In this document: positions 24,756 through 33,716 of the stretch, piece by piece
How positions within the stretch are numbered: position 1 is the stretch's first letter
Layout: each line of letters starts with the position of its first letter
NCBI GenBank assembly: GCA_947593735.1
Contig: CANQDT010000023.1
Coordinates: 1 to 39,945 of the forward strand
Reading direction: 5' to 3'
DNA from: an uncultured Lachnospiraceae bacterium
GTDB taxonomy: Bacteria > Bacillota > Clostridia > Lachnospirales > Lachnospiraceae
DNA: 39,945 nt
The notes under the pieces: generated by a model
Told to the model about the DNA's origin: nothing
Seen by the model: the letters and a program-made list of their open reading frames with translations, nothing else
Database searches by the model: none
Made by a program: the position numbers and the translations under genes

Positions 24756-25163
24756 TTAATCGTCAAATTCGTAATTGAATTTTCGTTCCAGATAGTTCTC
24801 TACAGTATCCATATAATTTTCAACCGATTCGATCTTATATTCCACATTGTGGTACGCGTTGCGGGTCACCCGTCCTGCCCGGTAATCGCTCTCCCACATA
24901 TCGTCCAACCGGTCGATCTTTCTATCTACCGCTTCCAGACGGTCTTCAAAATCATAATATTGCTGCCGTCTCCTGCTATAGCTGGAACCGAGCTTCTCAT
25001 TCTTAATATCCGCTTTGATACTCTTTAACTGTTTTTTGTAGGTTGTCAGTGTACTCTTTGCCTGCGCAACTGTCTGCGCCTTCACGGTGGAAAACGGAGA
25101 GAGACATGTGGTTACCATCATTGCCATCGCTAAAACCGTCGTCCAAAATAATCTCTTCTTCAT
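24756..25163 (-). CDS. Small secreted coiled-coil protein of unknown function
   Basis: 135 residues. Two ATGs are close; the one at 25163 lies 7 bases after GGAGG, whereas the one at 25169 is 1 base away, so 25163 is chosen. The signal peptide is MKKRLFWTTVLAMAMMVTTC, with cleavage near VKA-QTV. The mature part is a charged helical protein (KKQLKSIKADIKNEK, then RLEAVDRKIDRLDD, then VENYMDTVENYLERK), probably coiled coil, rich in Tyr, Arg and Asp. No known domain is recognised. It has its own promoter and terminator. Confidence 0.75.
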   Translation of the reverse strand: MKKRLFWTTVLAMAMMVTTCLSPFSTVKAQTVAQAKSTLTTYKKQLKSIKADIKNEKLGSSYSRRRQQYYDFEDRLEAVDRKIDRLDDMWESDYRAGRVTRNAYHNVEYKIESVENYMDTVENYLERKFNYEFDD

Positions 25164-25195
25164 ATGCATTCCTCCTTTTGTTGTATTGCAATTTC

Positions 25196-25224
25196 ATTAT
25201 AATATATCTTTTGTATGAAATCAA
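25196..25224 (-). promoter_or_regulatory. Sigma-A promoter of the small secreted protein gene
   Basis: On the minus strand TTGATT (25224-25219), 17 bases, TATAAT (25201-25196). Confidence 0.75.
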
Positions 25225-25303
25225 TAGAAATTGTGCTACAACCGGGCGTTCTCACACAAACATCACAAGTCCCGTTCCGGGCAGATATCAAAGCCGGTTT
25301 CTC

Positions 25304-26536
25304 TTATCTCCGGATCAGCAGCACCGCCACATCGTTGACATTGGTTCCGGTCGCCCCGGTCCTGATCAGACCGCCGCATTTCTCCAGCGCGTGATAGGCG
25401 TCGTTCTGCCTCAGCACCTCATAGATGTCAATGCCAGCTGCGGCAAGCCGCGCTTTTGTTTCGCCGTCGCAATATCCTCCTGCCGCGTCCGTCGGACCGT
25501 CCGTCCCGTCGCTTCCAATGCTGAATACCGCCGTATCCTTTAAGCCGGCGATCCCATCCGCCGCGGCAAGCGCAAGCTCCTGGTTCCTTCCGCCAAGCCC
25601 TTTGCCGGTCAGATGCACCACCGTCTCGCCGCCCGCAAGAAACGCAACGCTCTCCGCGCTGTCCTGATAGCTTTTCGCGATCGACGCCAGAAACGATCCG
25701 GCTTCCCTTGCCTCGCAGGTAAGCTGGTCGGTGAGATATACCGTCCGGTAACCGAGGCTTTCGCAGACTTCTCCCGCCGCTTTACACAGGTTCTTCACGC
25801 TTCCCGTGATGACCGTCTCCACATTATCCAGCTTCTTCGGCGTTTCCTGCCGGAGCAGGTCAAGCGCCTTTTCGCTGAATGTCAAATGATATTTCTTTAC
25901 GATCGCCAGCGCCTTTTCACTTGTGGCAGAATCCGGGTACGCCGGCCCGGAAGCGATCATATCCAGCGGATCGCCGAGAATGTCGCTGAGCACGATGCTG
26001 TATACATGCGCCGGCGCGCAAATCTCCGCGAATTTGCCTCCCTTGACTGCGGACAGGCGCTTGCGGATCGTATTGATCTCCACAATATCCGCCCCGCACG
26101 CCAGAAGCTGCTTCGTGATATCGGACAGCTCATCCCCGGAGATCAGCGGCTTCTCAAAGAGCGCGCTTCCGCCTCCCGACAGCAGGAACAGGACCGTATC
26201 CTCCGGCTGCAGGTCCGATACAAGATCAAGCGCCGCCTGCGTCCCGCGGAAAGAATTTTCATCCGGAACCGGATGCCCCGCCTCATAGCACGTCATGTTC
26301 GGGATCTCTCCCTTTACATGGTCATATTTGGTAACGACCACGCCAGCCTCCACCTGATCGCCCATGATATCGGAAGCCGCCTTCGCCATCTGCCATGCCG
26401 CTTTTCCTGCTGCTACTATATATTTTTTCCCGACGCCGAACGTTTTTCCGTCCAACGCCTGCGCGACCGCTTCATCCGGCAGCACCCTGTGGATGGATTC
26501 CCGGATAATCCGGTCGGCGTCCTGTCTTAACTTCAT
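25304..26536 (-). CDS. Glycerate 2-kinase (DUF4147/MOFRL family)
   Basis: 410 residues. N-terminal domain with GVGKKYIVAAGKAAWQMAKA and LSGGGSALFEKP; C-terminal MOFRL domain with GETVVHLTGKGLGGRNQELAL and GSDGTDGPTDAAGGYCDG, ending TGTNVNDVAVLLI. The family phosphorylates D-glycerate to 2-phosphoglycerate. It lies 24 bases after the GntP-type permease gene, so uptake and phosphorylation of glycerate, or a related sugar acid, are probably encoded together. ATG at 26536 follows AAGGAGGAACC. Confidence 0.92.
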   Translation of the reverse strand: MKLRQDADRIIRESIHRVLPDEAVAQALDGKTFGVGKKYIVAAGKAAWQMAKAASDIMGDQVEAGVVVTKYDHVKGEIPNMTCYEAGHPVPDENSFRGTQAALDLVSDLQPEDTVLFLLSGGGSALFEKPLISGDELSDITKQLLACGADIVEINTIRKRLSAVKGGKFAEICAPAHVYSIVLSDILGDPLDMIASGPAYPDSATSEKALAIVKKYHLTFSEKALDLLRQETPKKLDNVETVITGSVKNLCKAAGEVCESLGYRTVYLTDQLTCEAREAGSFLASIAKSYQDSAESVAFLAGGETVVHLTGKGLGGRNQELALAAADGIAGLKDTAVFSIGSDGTDGPTDAAGGYCDGETKARLAAAGIDIYEVLRQNDAYHALEKCGGLIRTGATGTNVNDVAVLLIRR

Positions 26537-26560
26537 ACTGGTTCCTCCTTGCGCAATGCA

Positions 26561-27952
26561 TCAGTGCAGGAATAAGCTCAAAAGAAAGATCACAACGATC
26601 GAGCAGAGTCCTTCGACCAGCGTAGCGACCGTCTGTGTCCGGTATCCCTGATCCGGCGTCATCTCGCCAAAATTGGTGACAACCCAGAAATAGGAATCGT
26701 TCGCGTGGGATACCGTCATTGCGCCCGCGCCGATTGCCAGCACGCAGAGAGCCGCCCTTACCGGGGAAGCCATACCGAGCGCTCCCATCAGAGGCTGCAT
26801 GATTCCCGCTGTCGTCGTAATCGCGACCGTAGAAGATCCCTGCGCGGATTTCAGGATCGCCGCGAGCAGGAACGGGAAGAAGATGCCGATCGACTGCAAA
26901 ACGCCCGCATTGTCCGTGATGAACGCAACCAGGCTGGTCGAGGAAATAACCTTTCCAAGCACGCCGCCGGCAGCAGTTACAAACAGGATCGGTCCGACGG
27001 TCTTTAATGTATCGTTCGTCAGATCATATAATTTTTCTCCCATTTTAGACTGCGCAAGCAGGATAATCCCCAAGACCACGCCAACTGCCAAAGCCACGAT
27101 CGGAGTGCCGAGGAACGTACATGCCGTGCCGAGCGCGCCGCTCCATTTAAAAATCGAAGAAACATTGGACAGTGCCATCAGGATGATCGGAACCAGGATC
27201 GGCGCTACCGACATGATGCCGGATGGAAGCTTTCCATAAGAAGCAACCAGTTCTTCATAGGACTGTACGATCTGATCCGCGTCCGCTTCATCTCGCGACT
27301 TCACTTTTTTGCCGATGTATTTCGCGTAAAAATACGCGCCCGCAAGAGCGGGAATCGAGACGATCACGCCAAGTCCCATCACGAGCAGGATATTGCTTCC
27401 AATGCCAAGCGTATTCGCCGCCGCGATCGGTCCGGGAGTCGGAGGGATGAATACATGGGACGCGTACAGCCCCGCCGACAGACAGATGGTCATGGCGACG
27501 GACGACGTTCCCGTCTTCTTCACAAGCGCCTTGCGGATCGGGTTCAATACGACGAAACCGGAGTCACAGAATACCGGGATCGAAACAACCCAGCCCATCA
27601 GCTCGATCGCCAGCTCCGGATGTCTCGGTCCGACCAGCTTGACGACCATATCCGCGAGCGTCAGAGCCGCTCCGGTCGCCTCCAGGAACGTGCCGATCAT
27701 CGCGCCGAAGATAATGACGATACCGATGCTCGTAAACGTTGAGGAAAATCCGTTTCCGATGACAGTCGCAATGCCGTCCACCGCGTTTCCGTCCGCATCA
27801 ACGGTATTCGCAAACGGAATCCCTCCGATCACACCCAGTACCAGCGATACCAGAAGGATCGACAAGAACGGATGGATCTTAAATTTGCTGATCATAAGTA
27901 TCATAACGATAATCGCCAGGACAAATACGATCAAAAAAGGTACACCTGTCAT
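26561..27952 (-). CDS. GntP-family sugar acid:H+ symporter
   Basis: 463 residues from the ATG at 27952 (MTGVPFLIVFVLAII) after AAAGGGGG; the longer frame reads through the leader. About twelve to fourteen membrane segments. Family features include PGPIAAANTLGIGSNILLVM near residue 150, SAQGSSTVAITTTAGIMQPL near 380 and AIGAGAMTVSHANDSYFWVV near 410. GntP permeases import gluconate and related acids; the adjacent kinase suggests glycerate. The leader contains a perfect 11-bp inverted repeat just after the transcription start, which is likely the control site. Confidence 0.93.
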   Translation of the reverse strand: MTGVPFLIVFVLAIIVMILMISKFKIHPFLSILLVSLVLGVIGGIPFANTVDADGNAVDGIATVIGNGFSSTFTSIGIVIIFGAMIGTFLEATGAALTLADMVVKLVGPRHPELAIELMGWVVSIPVFCDSGFVVLNPIRKALVKKTGTSSVAMTICLSAGLYASHVFIPPTPGPIAAANTLGIGSNILLVMGLGVIVSIPALAGAYFYAKYIGKKVKSRDEADADQIVQSYEELVASYGKLPSGIMSVAPILVPIILMALSNVSSIFKWSGALGTACTFLGTPIVALAVGVVLGIILLAQSKMGEKLYDLTNDTLKTVGPILFVTAAGGVLGKVISSTSLVAFITDNAGVLQSIGIFFPFLLAAILKSAQGSSTVAITTTAGIMQPLMGALGMASPVRAALCVLAIGAGAMTVSHANDSYFWVVTNFGEMTPDQGYRTQTVATLVEGLCSIVVIFLLSLFLH

Positions 27953-27982
27953 AACATAACCCCCTTTATATAAAATATTTTG

Positions 27983-28016
27983 TTGAAATTGCACAGGTGT
28001 ATTGATGCAATTTCAA
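27983..28016. promoter_or_regulatory. Inverted repeat operator in the gntP-like leader
   Basis: TTGAAATTGCA, 12 bases, TGCAATTTCAA: a perfect 11-bp inverted repeat. It covers about +10 to +43 relative to the predicted start of transcription, a typical place for a repressor. Which regulator binds cannot be told; no regulator gene is adjacent. Confidence 0.7.
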
Positions 28017-28032
28017 AATTCTTTGTGCATAA

Positions 28033-28061
28033 ATTATACCACATCTGTCAGATCATGTAAA
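28033..28061 (-). promoter_or_regulatory. Sigma-A promoter of the glycerate operon
   Basis: On the minus strand TTTACA (28061-28056), 17 bases, TATAAT (28038-28033). Confidence 0.8.
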
Positions 28062-28079
28062 TAATGAAAGGAGAAGAAA

Positions 28080-28508
28080 TTATGGTACTTCTTCTCCTTC
28101 TCCTGTCCCGCACTGTATGCTGCTGATATCATCCACCGGTATCTCCGTCCCATCCGTGAGCGCAACCATCTGCCTGTAACGGTCAATTTTCTTTATCCTG
28201 CCCGTAACGGTCCGGTACGCTCCGCCTTCCTTTCTCTCATCCGGCACAAAATAAGTGATCGTCGCCTCCGGACGGCTCTCAGACTGCCGGGAAAGCGCGA
28301 CGAGCCGGTTATTCCGCTCGAGGATCTCATCCTCATCCAGTTCCCGTTTTCTCTCCGTCAGCCGTCCCGTCTCCTCCACCGCTTCATGATAGCCAGTCAG
28401 CGCCGAAAAGGGCGAAAACTGCGCCGCCCGGTCGCGCATCGGCATAGCCGGATGTTTTTTGGACTGATGGCGGGGCATATCATACATATCTTCATAATGC
28501 CGTTTCAT
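28080..28508 (-). CDS. YolD-like family protein
   Basis: 142 residues. The segment MRDRAAQFSPFSALTGYHEA near residue 24 is characteristic of clostridial YolD-like proteins; a basic stretch (ERKRELDEDE) and a beta-rich C-terminus (TVTGRIKKIDRY) follow. YolD proteins are encoded beside Y-family DNA polymerases of the UmuC/UvrX group and may act as their UmuD-like partner. The start overlaps the polymerase stop in an ATGA, implying coupled translation. Confidence 0.85.
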   Translation of the reverse strand: MKRHYEDMYDMPRHQSKKHPAMPMRDRAAQFSPFSALTGYHEAVEETGRLTERKRELDEDEILERNNRLVALSRQSESRPEATITYFVPDERKEGGAYRTVTGRIKKIDRYRQMVALTDGTEIPVDDISSIQCGTGEGEEVP

Positions 28509-30031
28509 GCCCTGTGCCCTCCGATCTGGTTATTCCGGTCAGCCGCGGTCGCTCCCTCCTGCAGATTCATGCCCTTCAGGACCGCATTCTTCCCATACTT
28601 CTTTTTGATCTCGATCATCGCTTTCTGGGCTCTTTTTTCCCGGTCAAGATCCGCTTTCTCATCCTCCTGCTGTTTCTTCCGCTCCTCATAATCGGTAAAC
28701 AGGTCAAGCTGCTCAAAGCGTTCTTCCTGCCGGATGGACCGCTCTTCCACCACGCGGTTTGCCGTCACATTGATCCTGCGGATCAGAAGGCGCGGATCGA
28801 CAATTTCATCATAAAGAGCCATTACCGCATGGATGATCCGGCGGGCGGATGATGTCTGGCTGCCGAGATTCGCGGTTCCATGCGCGTGCTTCGGGATTTT
28901 CCGTCCATAATGATCCGTCGATATGCTTCCTTTGTATGCCCGTTTCCTGGCGGGATCGGTCAGATTTTCCCTGTCGTAGCCGACGGTCAGAACCATCTGA
29001 TCCGTCACCAGATCCTTTTCGACAAGATCCAATACGAGAGCGTCCGTCATTTCTTTTACGACCAGCCTCGCCTTTTCAAATGAATACGGGCAATGCAGCA
29101 CCTGTCCGGAACCAATGCTGTTGTGTTCCGGCCGGTAAGCCTTTATCTCCGCGATCGTGCATGGTTCCCATCCCCACGCATGGTCGATCAGAAGCTCGGC
29201 GTTGACGCCGAACATCCGATACAAAAGTTCTTCATTATAAAAATCCTCCGGGGAGCCGATGGAACACCGGGCAATGTCACCCATCGTATACAGCCCGCAC
29301 GCTTCCAGCCTGCTCTCATATCCCTTTCCCACGCGCCAGAAATCCGTCAGGGGACGGTGGTTCCACAAAAGCCTCCGATACGTCTGTTCCGTCAGTTTCG
29401 CGATCCGGGCACCGTTTTTATCCGGCTGGAGATGCTTGGCGACAATATCCATCGCGACTTTCGCCAGATAAAGGTTGGAGCCGATCCCCGCCGTGGCGGT
29501 GATCCCGGTCGTTGAAAGCACATCCTGGATGATCGTCTGCGCCAGCTCCCGCGCCGTCATCCGGTACGTATTCAGATATGCCGTCACATCCATGAACACC
29601 TCGTCAATGGAATAAACATGAATGTCCTCGGGCGCGACATATTTCAGATAAACATGATAGATCCTTGTGCTGTACGAAATATAATGCGCCATCCGCGGAG
29701 GCGCGATAATATAATTCAAAGCCAGCGAAGGCGTTTTCCTCAATTCCGGATCGTCGCAGGAAGCGCCCTCCAGGATCCCTCCGGGCGCGGATTCTCTCCG
29801 CCGCGCGTTGATCTCTTTTACTTTCTGCACAACCTCAAACAGCCGCGGGCGTCCCGGAATACCGTATGCTTTCAGAGAAGGAGAAACCGCCAGGCAGATC
29901 GTCTTCTGCGTACGGCTGAGATCTGCCACGACAAGATTTGCCGCAAGCGGGTTCAGCCCACGCTCCCTGCATTCCACCGAAGCATAAAACGATTTCAAAT
30001 CGATTGCGATATACGTGCGGTCCTCCGCCAT
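28505..30031 (-). CDS. Y-family DNA polymerase (UmuC/UvrX-type)
   Basis: 508 residues from the ATG at 30031, which lies 8 bases after AGGAG; a GTG at 30040 is fused to the ribosome site. Catalytic carboxylates are in YIAIDLKSFYASVEC (near residue 10) and VYSIDEVFMDV (near 140). A helix-hairpin-helix region and the little-finger domain follow. QLDLF near residue 440 is a beta-clamp binding motif. The last 60 residues are charged, possibly coiled coil. It performs translesion synthesis with low fidelity. No LexA/SOS box is evident upstream. Confidence 0.92.
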   Translation of the reverse strand: MAEDRTYIAIDLKSFYASVECRERGLNPLAANLVVADLSRTQKTICLAVSPSLKAYGIPGRPRLFEVVQKVKEINARRRESAPGGILEGASCDDPELRKTPSLALNYIIAPPRMAHYISYSTRIYHVYLKYVAPEDIHVYSIDEVFMDVTAYLNTYRMTARELAQTIIQDVLSTTGITATAGIGSNLYLAKVAMDIVAKHLQPDKNGARIAKLTEQTYRRLLWNHRPLTDFWRVGKGYESRLEACGLYTMGDIARCSIGSPEDFYNEELLYRMFGVNAELLIDHAWGWEPCTIAEIKAYRPEHNSIGSGQVLHCPYSFEKARLVVKEMTDALVLDLVEKDLVTDQMVLTVGYDRENLTDPARKRAYKGSISTDHYGRKIPKHAHGTANLGSQTSSARRIIHAVMALYDEIVDPRLLIRRINVTANRVVEERSIRQEERFEQLDLFTDYEERKKQQEDEKADLDREKRAQKAMIEIKKKYGKNAVLKGMNLQEGATAADRNNQIGGHRA

Positions 30032-30065
30032 CCGTTCCACTCCTTTGTTTTTCTCCTATTATCCC

Positions 30066-30104
30066 AGAGAGCTGCAAAATCCAATGCGGAATTTGCAGCT
30101 CTCT
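30066..30104. terminator. Inverted repeat upstream of the Y-polymerase gene
   Basis: AGAGAGCTGCAAA pairs with TTTGCAGCTCTCT around a short loop. A pyrimidine-rich tail lies on the plus side only. It may end transcription from the minus-strand gene 30147-30572 poorly, or mark an attenuator. Confidence 0.4.
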
Positions 30105-30146
30105 TCTTTCTTTCATCGTCCATCCCCGTATCGGACGGCTCCGGCG

Positions 30147-30572
30147 TCAGTCCCTGCATCTGCGGCAATCCCGCCTTCTGCAGCCGCCCGGTCCTCCGTC
30201 CTTCCAGTCGTCCCGGTCCGGTCTCGGTCCGGGACCGGGTCCATGGTCCCAATCCCATCCGGGACCTCTGCCTCTCTGGCACCAGCCCCTCCGGCACAAA
30301 ATCTCATTTAATAATAAAATATCCACCAGGTTTCTCCGGAAATCCCGGTCCGGTCCTCCGTCCTGCGCTTCCAGCGGTTCTTTCTCCTGCACCTTATGGT
30401 AAATGGAATCCGCGATCCGCTCCATCCATACCCGGTCGGGATACTCGTCATATATACAGCTTCCCTGATAATCATATTCGTCGCAGGTCGCTCTGACCGT
30501 TTCCATGATCAGCTTCGTGCTGTCCGGATACCTGCTGGTCAGGTAAGAAATATCTTCATATTGGTCGCTCAT
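30147..30572 (-). CDS. Unknown protein with Gly/Pro/Arg/Asp-rich, Cys-containing tail
   Basis: 141 residues; ATG at 30572 after AAGGA. The first 100 residues look folded and helical (YPDSTKLIMETVRATCDEYD, then RVWMERIADSIYHKVQ, then NLVDILLLNEILCRRG). The last 40 are low complexity (GPGPGPRPDRDDW) and end in CRRRDCRRCRD. I do not recognise a family. It lies downstream of pgi and a small gene on the same strand. A spore-coat or surface role has been suggested for such tails in general, but nothing here proves it. Confidence 0.6.
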   Translation of the reverse strand: MSDQYEDISYLTSRYPDSTKLIMETVRATCDEYDYQGSCIYDEYPDRVWMERIADSIYHKVQEKEPLEAQDGGPDRDFRRNLVDILLLNEILCRRGWCQRGRGPGWDWDHGPGPGPRPDRDDWKDGGPGGCRRRDCRRCRD

Positions 30573-30599
30573 GGAGAATCCTTACTCTTTTTCATTACC

Positions 30600-30878
30600 T
30601 TATGCGGGATCGTCTTCCTCTATGACATGAAATTCCAAAAAATCAAACTCGATCGTCTCGATAAAATTATCCTGGGTAAAGCGGGTCCTGTCATGCCGGA
30701 TAAACTCCTGCTTATTGCTTTCCAGCCAGACCGGATTCTCCAGGTCAAGCTCATAGCACATCTGTTCCAGCGCCCGATATACCTTGCGGGTCCGGTTCAG
30801 CGAGGGATCGCCGTTTTCCACAACGACGTCCCGGAGAAGGCGGTTTTCCTTTATGATCTTTCCCCACGCGCGGAACAT
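30600..30878 (-). CDS. Small acidic protein of unknown function downstream of pgi
   Basis: 92 residues from the ATG at 30878 (MFRAWGKIIKENRLLRDVVV); the frame is open further upstream but only as a shadow of pgi. The ribosome site GGGGAAG overlaps the pgi stop codon, so translation is probably coupled. The C-terminus is acidic with many aromatic residues (FDFLEFHVIEEDDPA). No domain is recognised. Confidence 0.65.
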   Translation of the reverse strand: MFRAWGKIIKENRLLRDVVVENGDPSLNRTRKVYRALEQMCYELDLENPVWLESNKQEFIRHDRTRFTQDNFIETIEFDFLEFHVIEEDDPA

Positions 30879-30882
30879 CGGT

Positions 30883-32235
30883 TTACTTCCCCAGGCGGGC
30901 GGCGAGCTCTTCATGCTCTTTCTCGAACCCCGGTTTGCCGAGCAGCGCGAACATATTTTTCTTGTAGCTTTCCACGCCCGGCTGGTCAAACGGGTTCACG
31001 CCAAGAATATAGCCGCTCACGCCGCACGCAAATTCAAATGTATAGAACAATTCCCCAAGGTAGAACGCGTTGATCTCCGGCATCGTAAACGCAAGATTCG
31101 GGATCCCTCCGTCCACATGCGCCAGCACTGTTCCGTTCATCGCGCACTGATTGATGAAATCGACGGTTTTTCCAGCCAGATAGTTCAGCCCGTCCAGATC
31201 TTCTTCCTCTTTTTCCATAACGATCTCGCAGCGGGACGCGCCGACTTTGATCAGCGTTTCAAAATGATTTTTTGATCCGTCCTGGATAAACTGCCCCATC
31301 GAATGAAGATCGGTCGTCAGATCGACCGACGCCGGGAAAATTCCCTTTCCGTCTTTTCCCTCGCTCTCGCCGTACAGCTGTTTCCACCACTCGGATACAT
31401 AATGGAGCGCCGGCTCGTAATTGCATAATATCTCAATCCCGCGTCCCTTTCGGAGCAGGATGTTCCGCACAGCCGCGTACAGCAGCGCGTCGTTCTCCGC
31501 GAACGTCCTGCAGAGCGCGCGTTCCCTGGCGGACGCCGCCCCTGCCATGAGCTGATCCAGATCCGCCCCGCTGACCGCGATCGGAAGCAATCCAACGGCG
31601 GTCAGAACGGAAAACCTGCCGCCGACGTCATCCGGTACGACAAAGCTCTCATAGCCTTCTTTGTCCGCAAGGTTTTTGAGCGCTCCCCTCGCCTTATCGG
31701 TGGTCGCGTAAATCCGTTTCGCCGCTTCTTCCCTGCCATACTTCTCAATCAGGAGCTTCTTGAATACACGGAACGCGATCGCCGGTTCGGTCGTCGTCCC
31801 TGATTTGGAAATGATATTGATGGAAAAATCACGGTTGCCGACAATGTCCATCATATGCTGCAAATATGTGCTGCTGATGTTATTTCCTACAAAGTAAATC
31901 TCCGGCGTTTTCCTCACGCTCCGATCCAGTTTATTGGAAAAGCTGTGTCCCAGCAGCGAAATAGCCGCGCGCGCGCCGAGATAAGAACCTCCGATCCCGA
32001 TCACGAGCAGCACGTCGGAATCCCCCTGGATCCGCGCCGCCGCTTTTTTGATCCGACCATATTCTTCTTTATCATATGCCACGGGGAGGTCGATCCATCC
32101 AAGGAAATCATTTCCCGCCCCCTTCTTCGACAACAGCAATTCTTTCGCGTCTTCCGCCAGTTTTCCCATATATTCGATCTCGTGGTCGCGGATGAACGCT
32201 TTCGCGTTGGAATAATCAAACGTTACCTGTGCCAT
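30883..32235 (-). CDS. pgi: Glucose-6-phosphate isomerase
   Basis: 450 residues, the short Firmicute form. Sugar-phosphate motifs: [19 protein letters not shown] near residue 80, [16 protein letters not shown] near 145, and [20 protein letters not shown] near 305 with the catalytic region. [10 protein letters not shown]-type C-terminal sequence ([17 protein letters not shown]) is present. It interconverts glucose-6-phosphate and fructose-6-phosphate, the branch point for glycolysis and for the glucosamine-6-phosphate supply used by GlmM. Confidence 0.98.
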   Translation of the reverse strand: MAQVTFDYSNAKAFIRDHEIEYMGKLAEDAKELLLSKKGAGNDFLGWIDLPVAYDKEEYGRIKKAAARIQGDSDVLLVIGIGGSYLGARAAISLLGHSFSNKLDRSVRKTPEIYFVGNNISSTYLQHMMDIVGNRDFSINIISKSGTTTEPAIAFRVFKKLLIEKYGREEAAKRIYATTDKARGALKNLADKEGYESFVVPDDVGGRFSVLTAVGLLPIAVSGADLDQLMAGAASARERALCRTFAENDALLYAAVRNILLRKGRGIEILCNYEPALHYVSEWWKQLYGESEGKDGKGIFPASVDLTTDLHSMGQFIQDGSKNHFETLIKVGASRCEIVMEKEEEDLDGLNYLAGKTVDFINQCAMNGTVLAHVDGGIPNLAFTMPEINAFYLGELFYTFEFACGVSGYILGVNPFDQPGVESYKKNMFALLGKPGFEKEHEELAARLGK

Positions 32236-32282
32236 TTTGTATCTCCTTCCTTCTCTGCAATGGTTTTTTCCGGTTTCCTATT

Positions 32283-32311
32283 ATTCTACAGACAAACGCA
32301 GGAAAAATCAA
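32283..32311 (-). promoter_or_regulatory. Sigma-A promoter of pgi
   Basis: On the minus strand TTGATT (32311-32306), 17 bases, TAGAAT (32288-32283), about 48 bases before the pgi ATG. Confidence 0.65.
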
Positions 32312-32368
32312 TGGATTTCGGAATATTTTTCCCATACGCGGGCATACTGATGCCGGAGGTGCCTTACA

Positions 32369-32800
32369 ATGAATGAAAATGTGGAATTACTGGAGTATAT
32401 TTATCAAAATACGCAGATGGGGCTGATCACCATCCCGCAGATCATGGAAAAAACAACCGACGGAGATCTGAAACATGCCTTGAGCGACCAGCTTCAGGAA
32501 TATGTCCAGATCAACAACAGCGCGAAAGAATATCTGTGCAGGGAAAATACCAAGCCGAAGGAATTGGGCGAAATGGCGAAAATGGGATCTTCCTTTATGA
32601 CACAAATGAAGACGATGATCGATTCTTCCACGACCAACATCGCGGAAATGATGATCAATGGAAACACGATGGGCGTGATCGAGATCATCCGGAAGATCAA
32701 CCAGTATAAAGACTCTGTCCAGGCGGAGTATCTCCACCTGGCAGAAAAATTGAAAAAAACAGAAGAAGCAAACGTATCAGAAATGAAATCGTTTCTCTAA
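32369..32800 (+). CDS. Four-helix-bundle (ferritin-like) protein of unknown function
   Basis: 143 residues, ATG after GGAGGT. The sequence is almost wholly helical with alternating polar and hydrophobic residues: NVELLEYIYQNTQMGLITI, LKHALSDQLQEYVQINNS, MTQMKTMIDSSTTNIAEMM, VQAEYLHLAEKLKKTEEA. It resembles clostridial ferritin-like or coat-associated helical proteins, but the usual di-iron ExxH motifs are not seen. It is the only plus-strand gene between 17 and 39 kb and converges on the PdaA-like gene with a 1-base gap. Confidence 0.7.
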   Translation: MNENVELLEYIYQNTQMGLITIPQIMEKTTDGDLKHALSDQLQEYVQINNSAKEYLCRENTKPKELGEMAKMGSSFMTQMKTMIDSSTTNIAEMMINGNTMGVIEIIRKINQYKDSVQAEYLHLAEKLKKTEEANVSEMKSFL

Positions 32801-32801
32801 T

Positions 32802-33686
32802 TTACTTTTTGGAAGAACCGGATTTTTTCGGTTTCTTTCCGATCTCCAGAACGGAACCGAAGGTATATCCTTCTTTTTCCAGATCAGTCAGCACTTCATC
32901 CAATGCTTCGGCATTGGATGAAGATACGTTATGGATCAGCGGGATGGCGCCGTTGTGATGATACTGCCTGAAATGCTCCACAACATATTCCCGTCCCGGC
33001 TGATTGTTCACATCATAATCCAGATATGCCATGCTCCAGAATACCGTTTTGTATCCGAGATCCTTCGTCAGCTGCAGCGTCCGCTCGCTGTATTCTCCCG
33101 CCGGCGGGCGAAGCACCTTATCCAGCTCATATCCCGTACATTCTTTCATATATTTTTCAAGATTCAGAATTTCTTCTTTCAGGGTTTCGTCTGACTGGTC
33201 CGGCATACTCGGATGATTGCAGGTATGATTGCCTACCACATGTCCTTCCTTTTTCATCCGCCTGACGATCGGCGAGCTGTCCTTTACAAAATGCTTCGTC
33301 ACAAAAAATGTGCCGACCGCCTTATGCTTCTTCAGAACGTCCAGCATCCGCTCCGTATATCCATTCTCGTACCCGCAGTCAAAGGTAAGATAGATCACTT
33401 TGCCGTCCGGATGCTCGTCACAGTAAAACGCGTCGTACTTTGACAGGTCAACCTCGTCCTGCGCCTGCGAAACCTCGTGGTTCTCCATTCTTTTGATCCA
33501 CCAGGAATATTTTTTGTTCGGAAGCGGATCCATGCTGCCGGTCAATACATCCTGCTCCCCTCTCCAGTGGGCGGTTCCCGTTTTTTTAAAGCCGCAGCCG
33601 CTCATCAGGCATGCCAGCCCCATGATCCATACGATGGCACATATCCGTCTCAACCATATTGCCTCAACGATCTTTCTTATTGCCAC
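32802..33686 (-). CDS. pdaA: PdaA-like polysaccharide deacetylase, lipoprotein
   Basis: 294 residues from a GTG at 33686; a TTG at codon 12 after GAGG is an alternative start. The lipobox LMSGC near residue 31 predicts a membrane lipoprotein. The NodB domain has TFDCGYENG (catalytic Asp), VGNHTCNHP (zinc His pair), RPPAGEYS and the C-terminal IPLIHNVSSSN. The F-D-C-G-Y-E-N-G string is typical of PdaA, which makes muramic delta-lactam in spore cortex peptidoglycan. Its function in sporulation fits the presence of spo0A, but other wall roles are possible. Confidence 0.88.
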   Translation of the reverse strand: MAIRKIVEAIWLRRICAIVWIMGLACLMSGCGFKKTGTAHWRGEQDVLTGSMDPLPNKKYSWWIKRMENHEVSQAQDEVDLSKYDAFYCDEHPDGKVIYLTFDCGYENGYTERMLDVLKKHKAVGTFFVTKHFVKDSSPIVRRMKKEGHVVGNHTCNHPSMPDQSDETLKEEILNLEKYMKECTGYELDKVLRPPAGEYSERTLQLTKDLGYKTVFWSMAYLDYDVNNQPGREYVVEHFRQYHHNGAIPLIHNVSSSNAEALDEVLTDLEKEGYTFGSVLEIGKKPKKSGSSKK

Positions 33687-33716
33687 CTTATTCTGTCAGC
33701 CGCGAAAATATGCCGG

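Noticed and set aside
32321-32351. Sigma-E-like promoter (ATATT, 15 bases, CATACT) before the helical-bundle gene
   Set aside because: The predicted start would fall in or after the ribosome site GGAGGT at 32355, leaving no usable leader.
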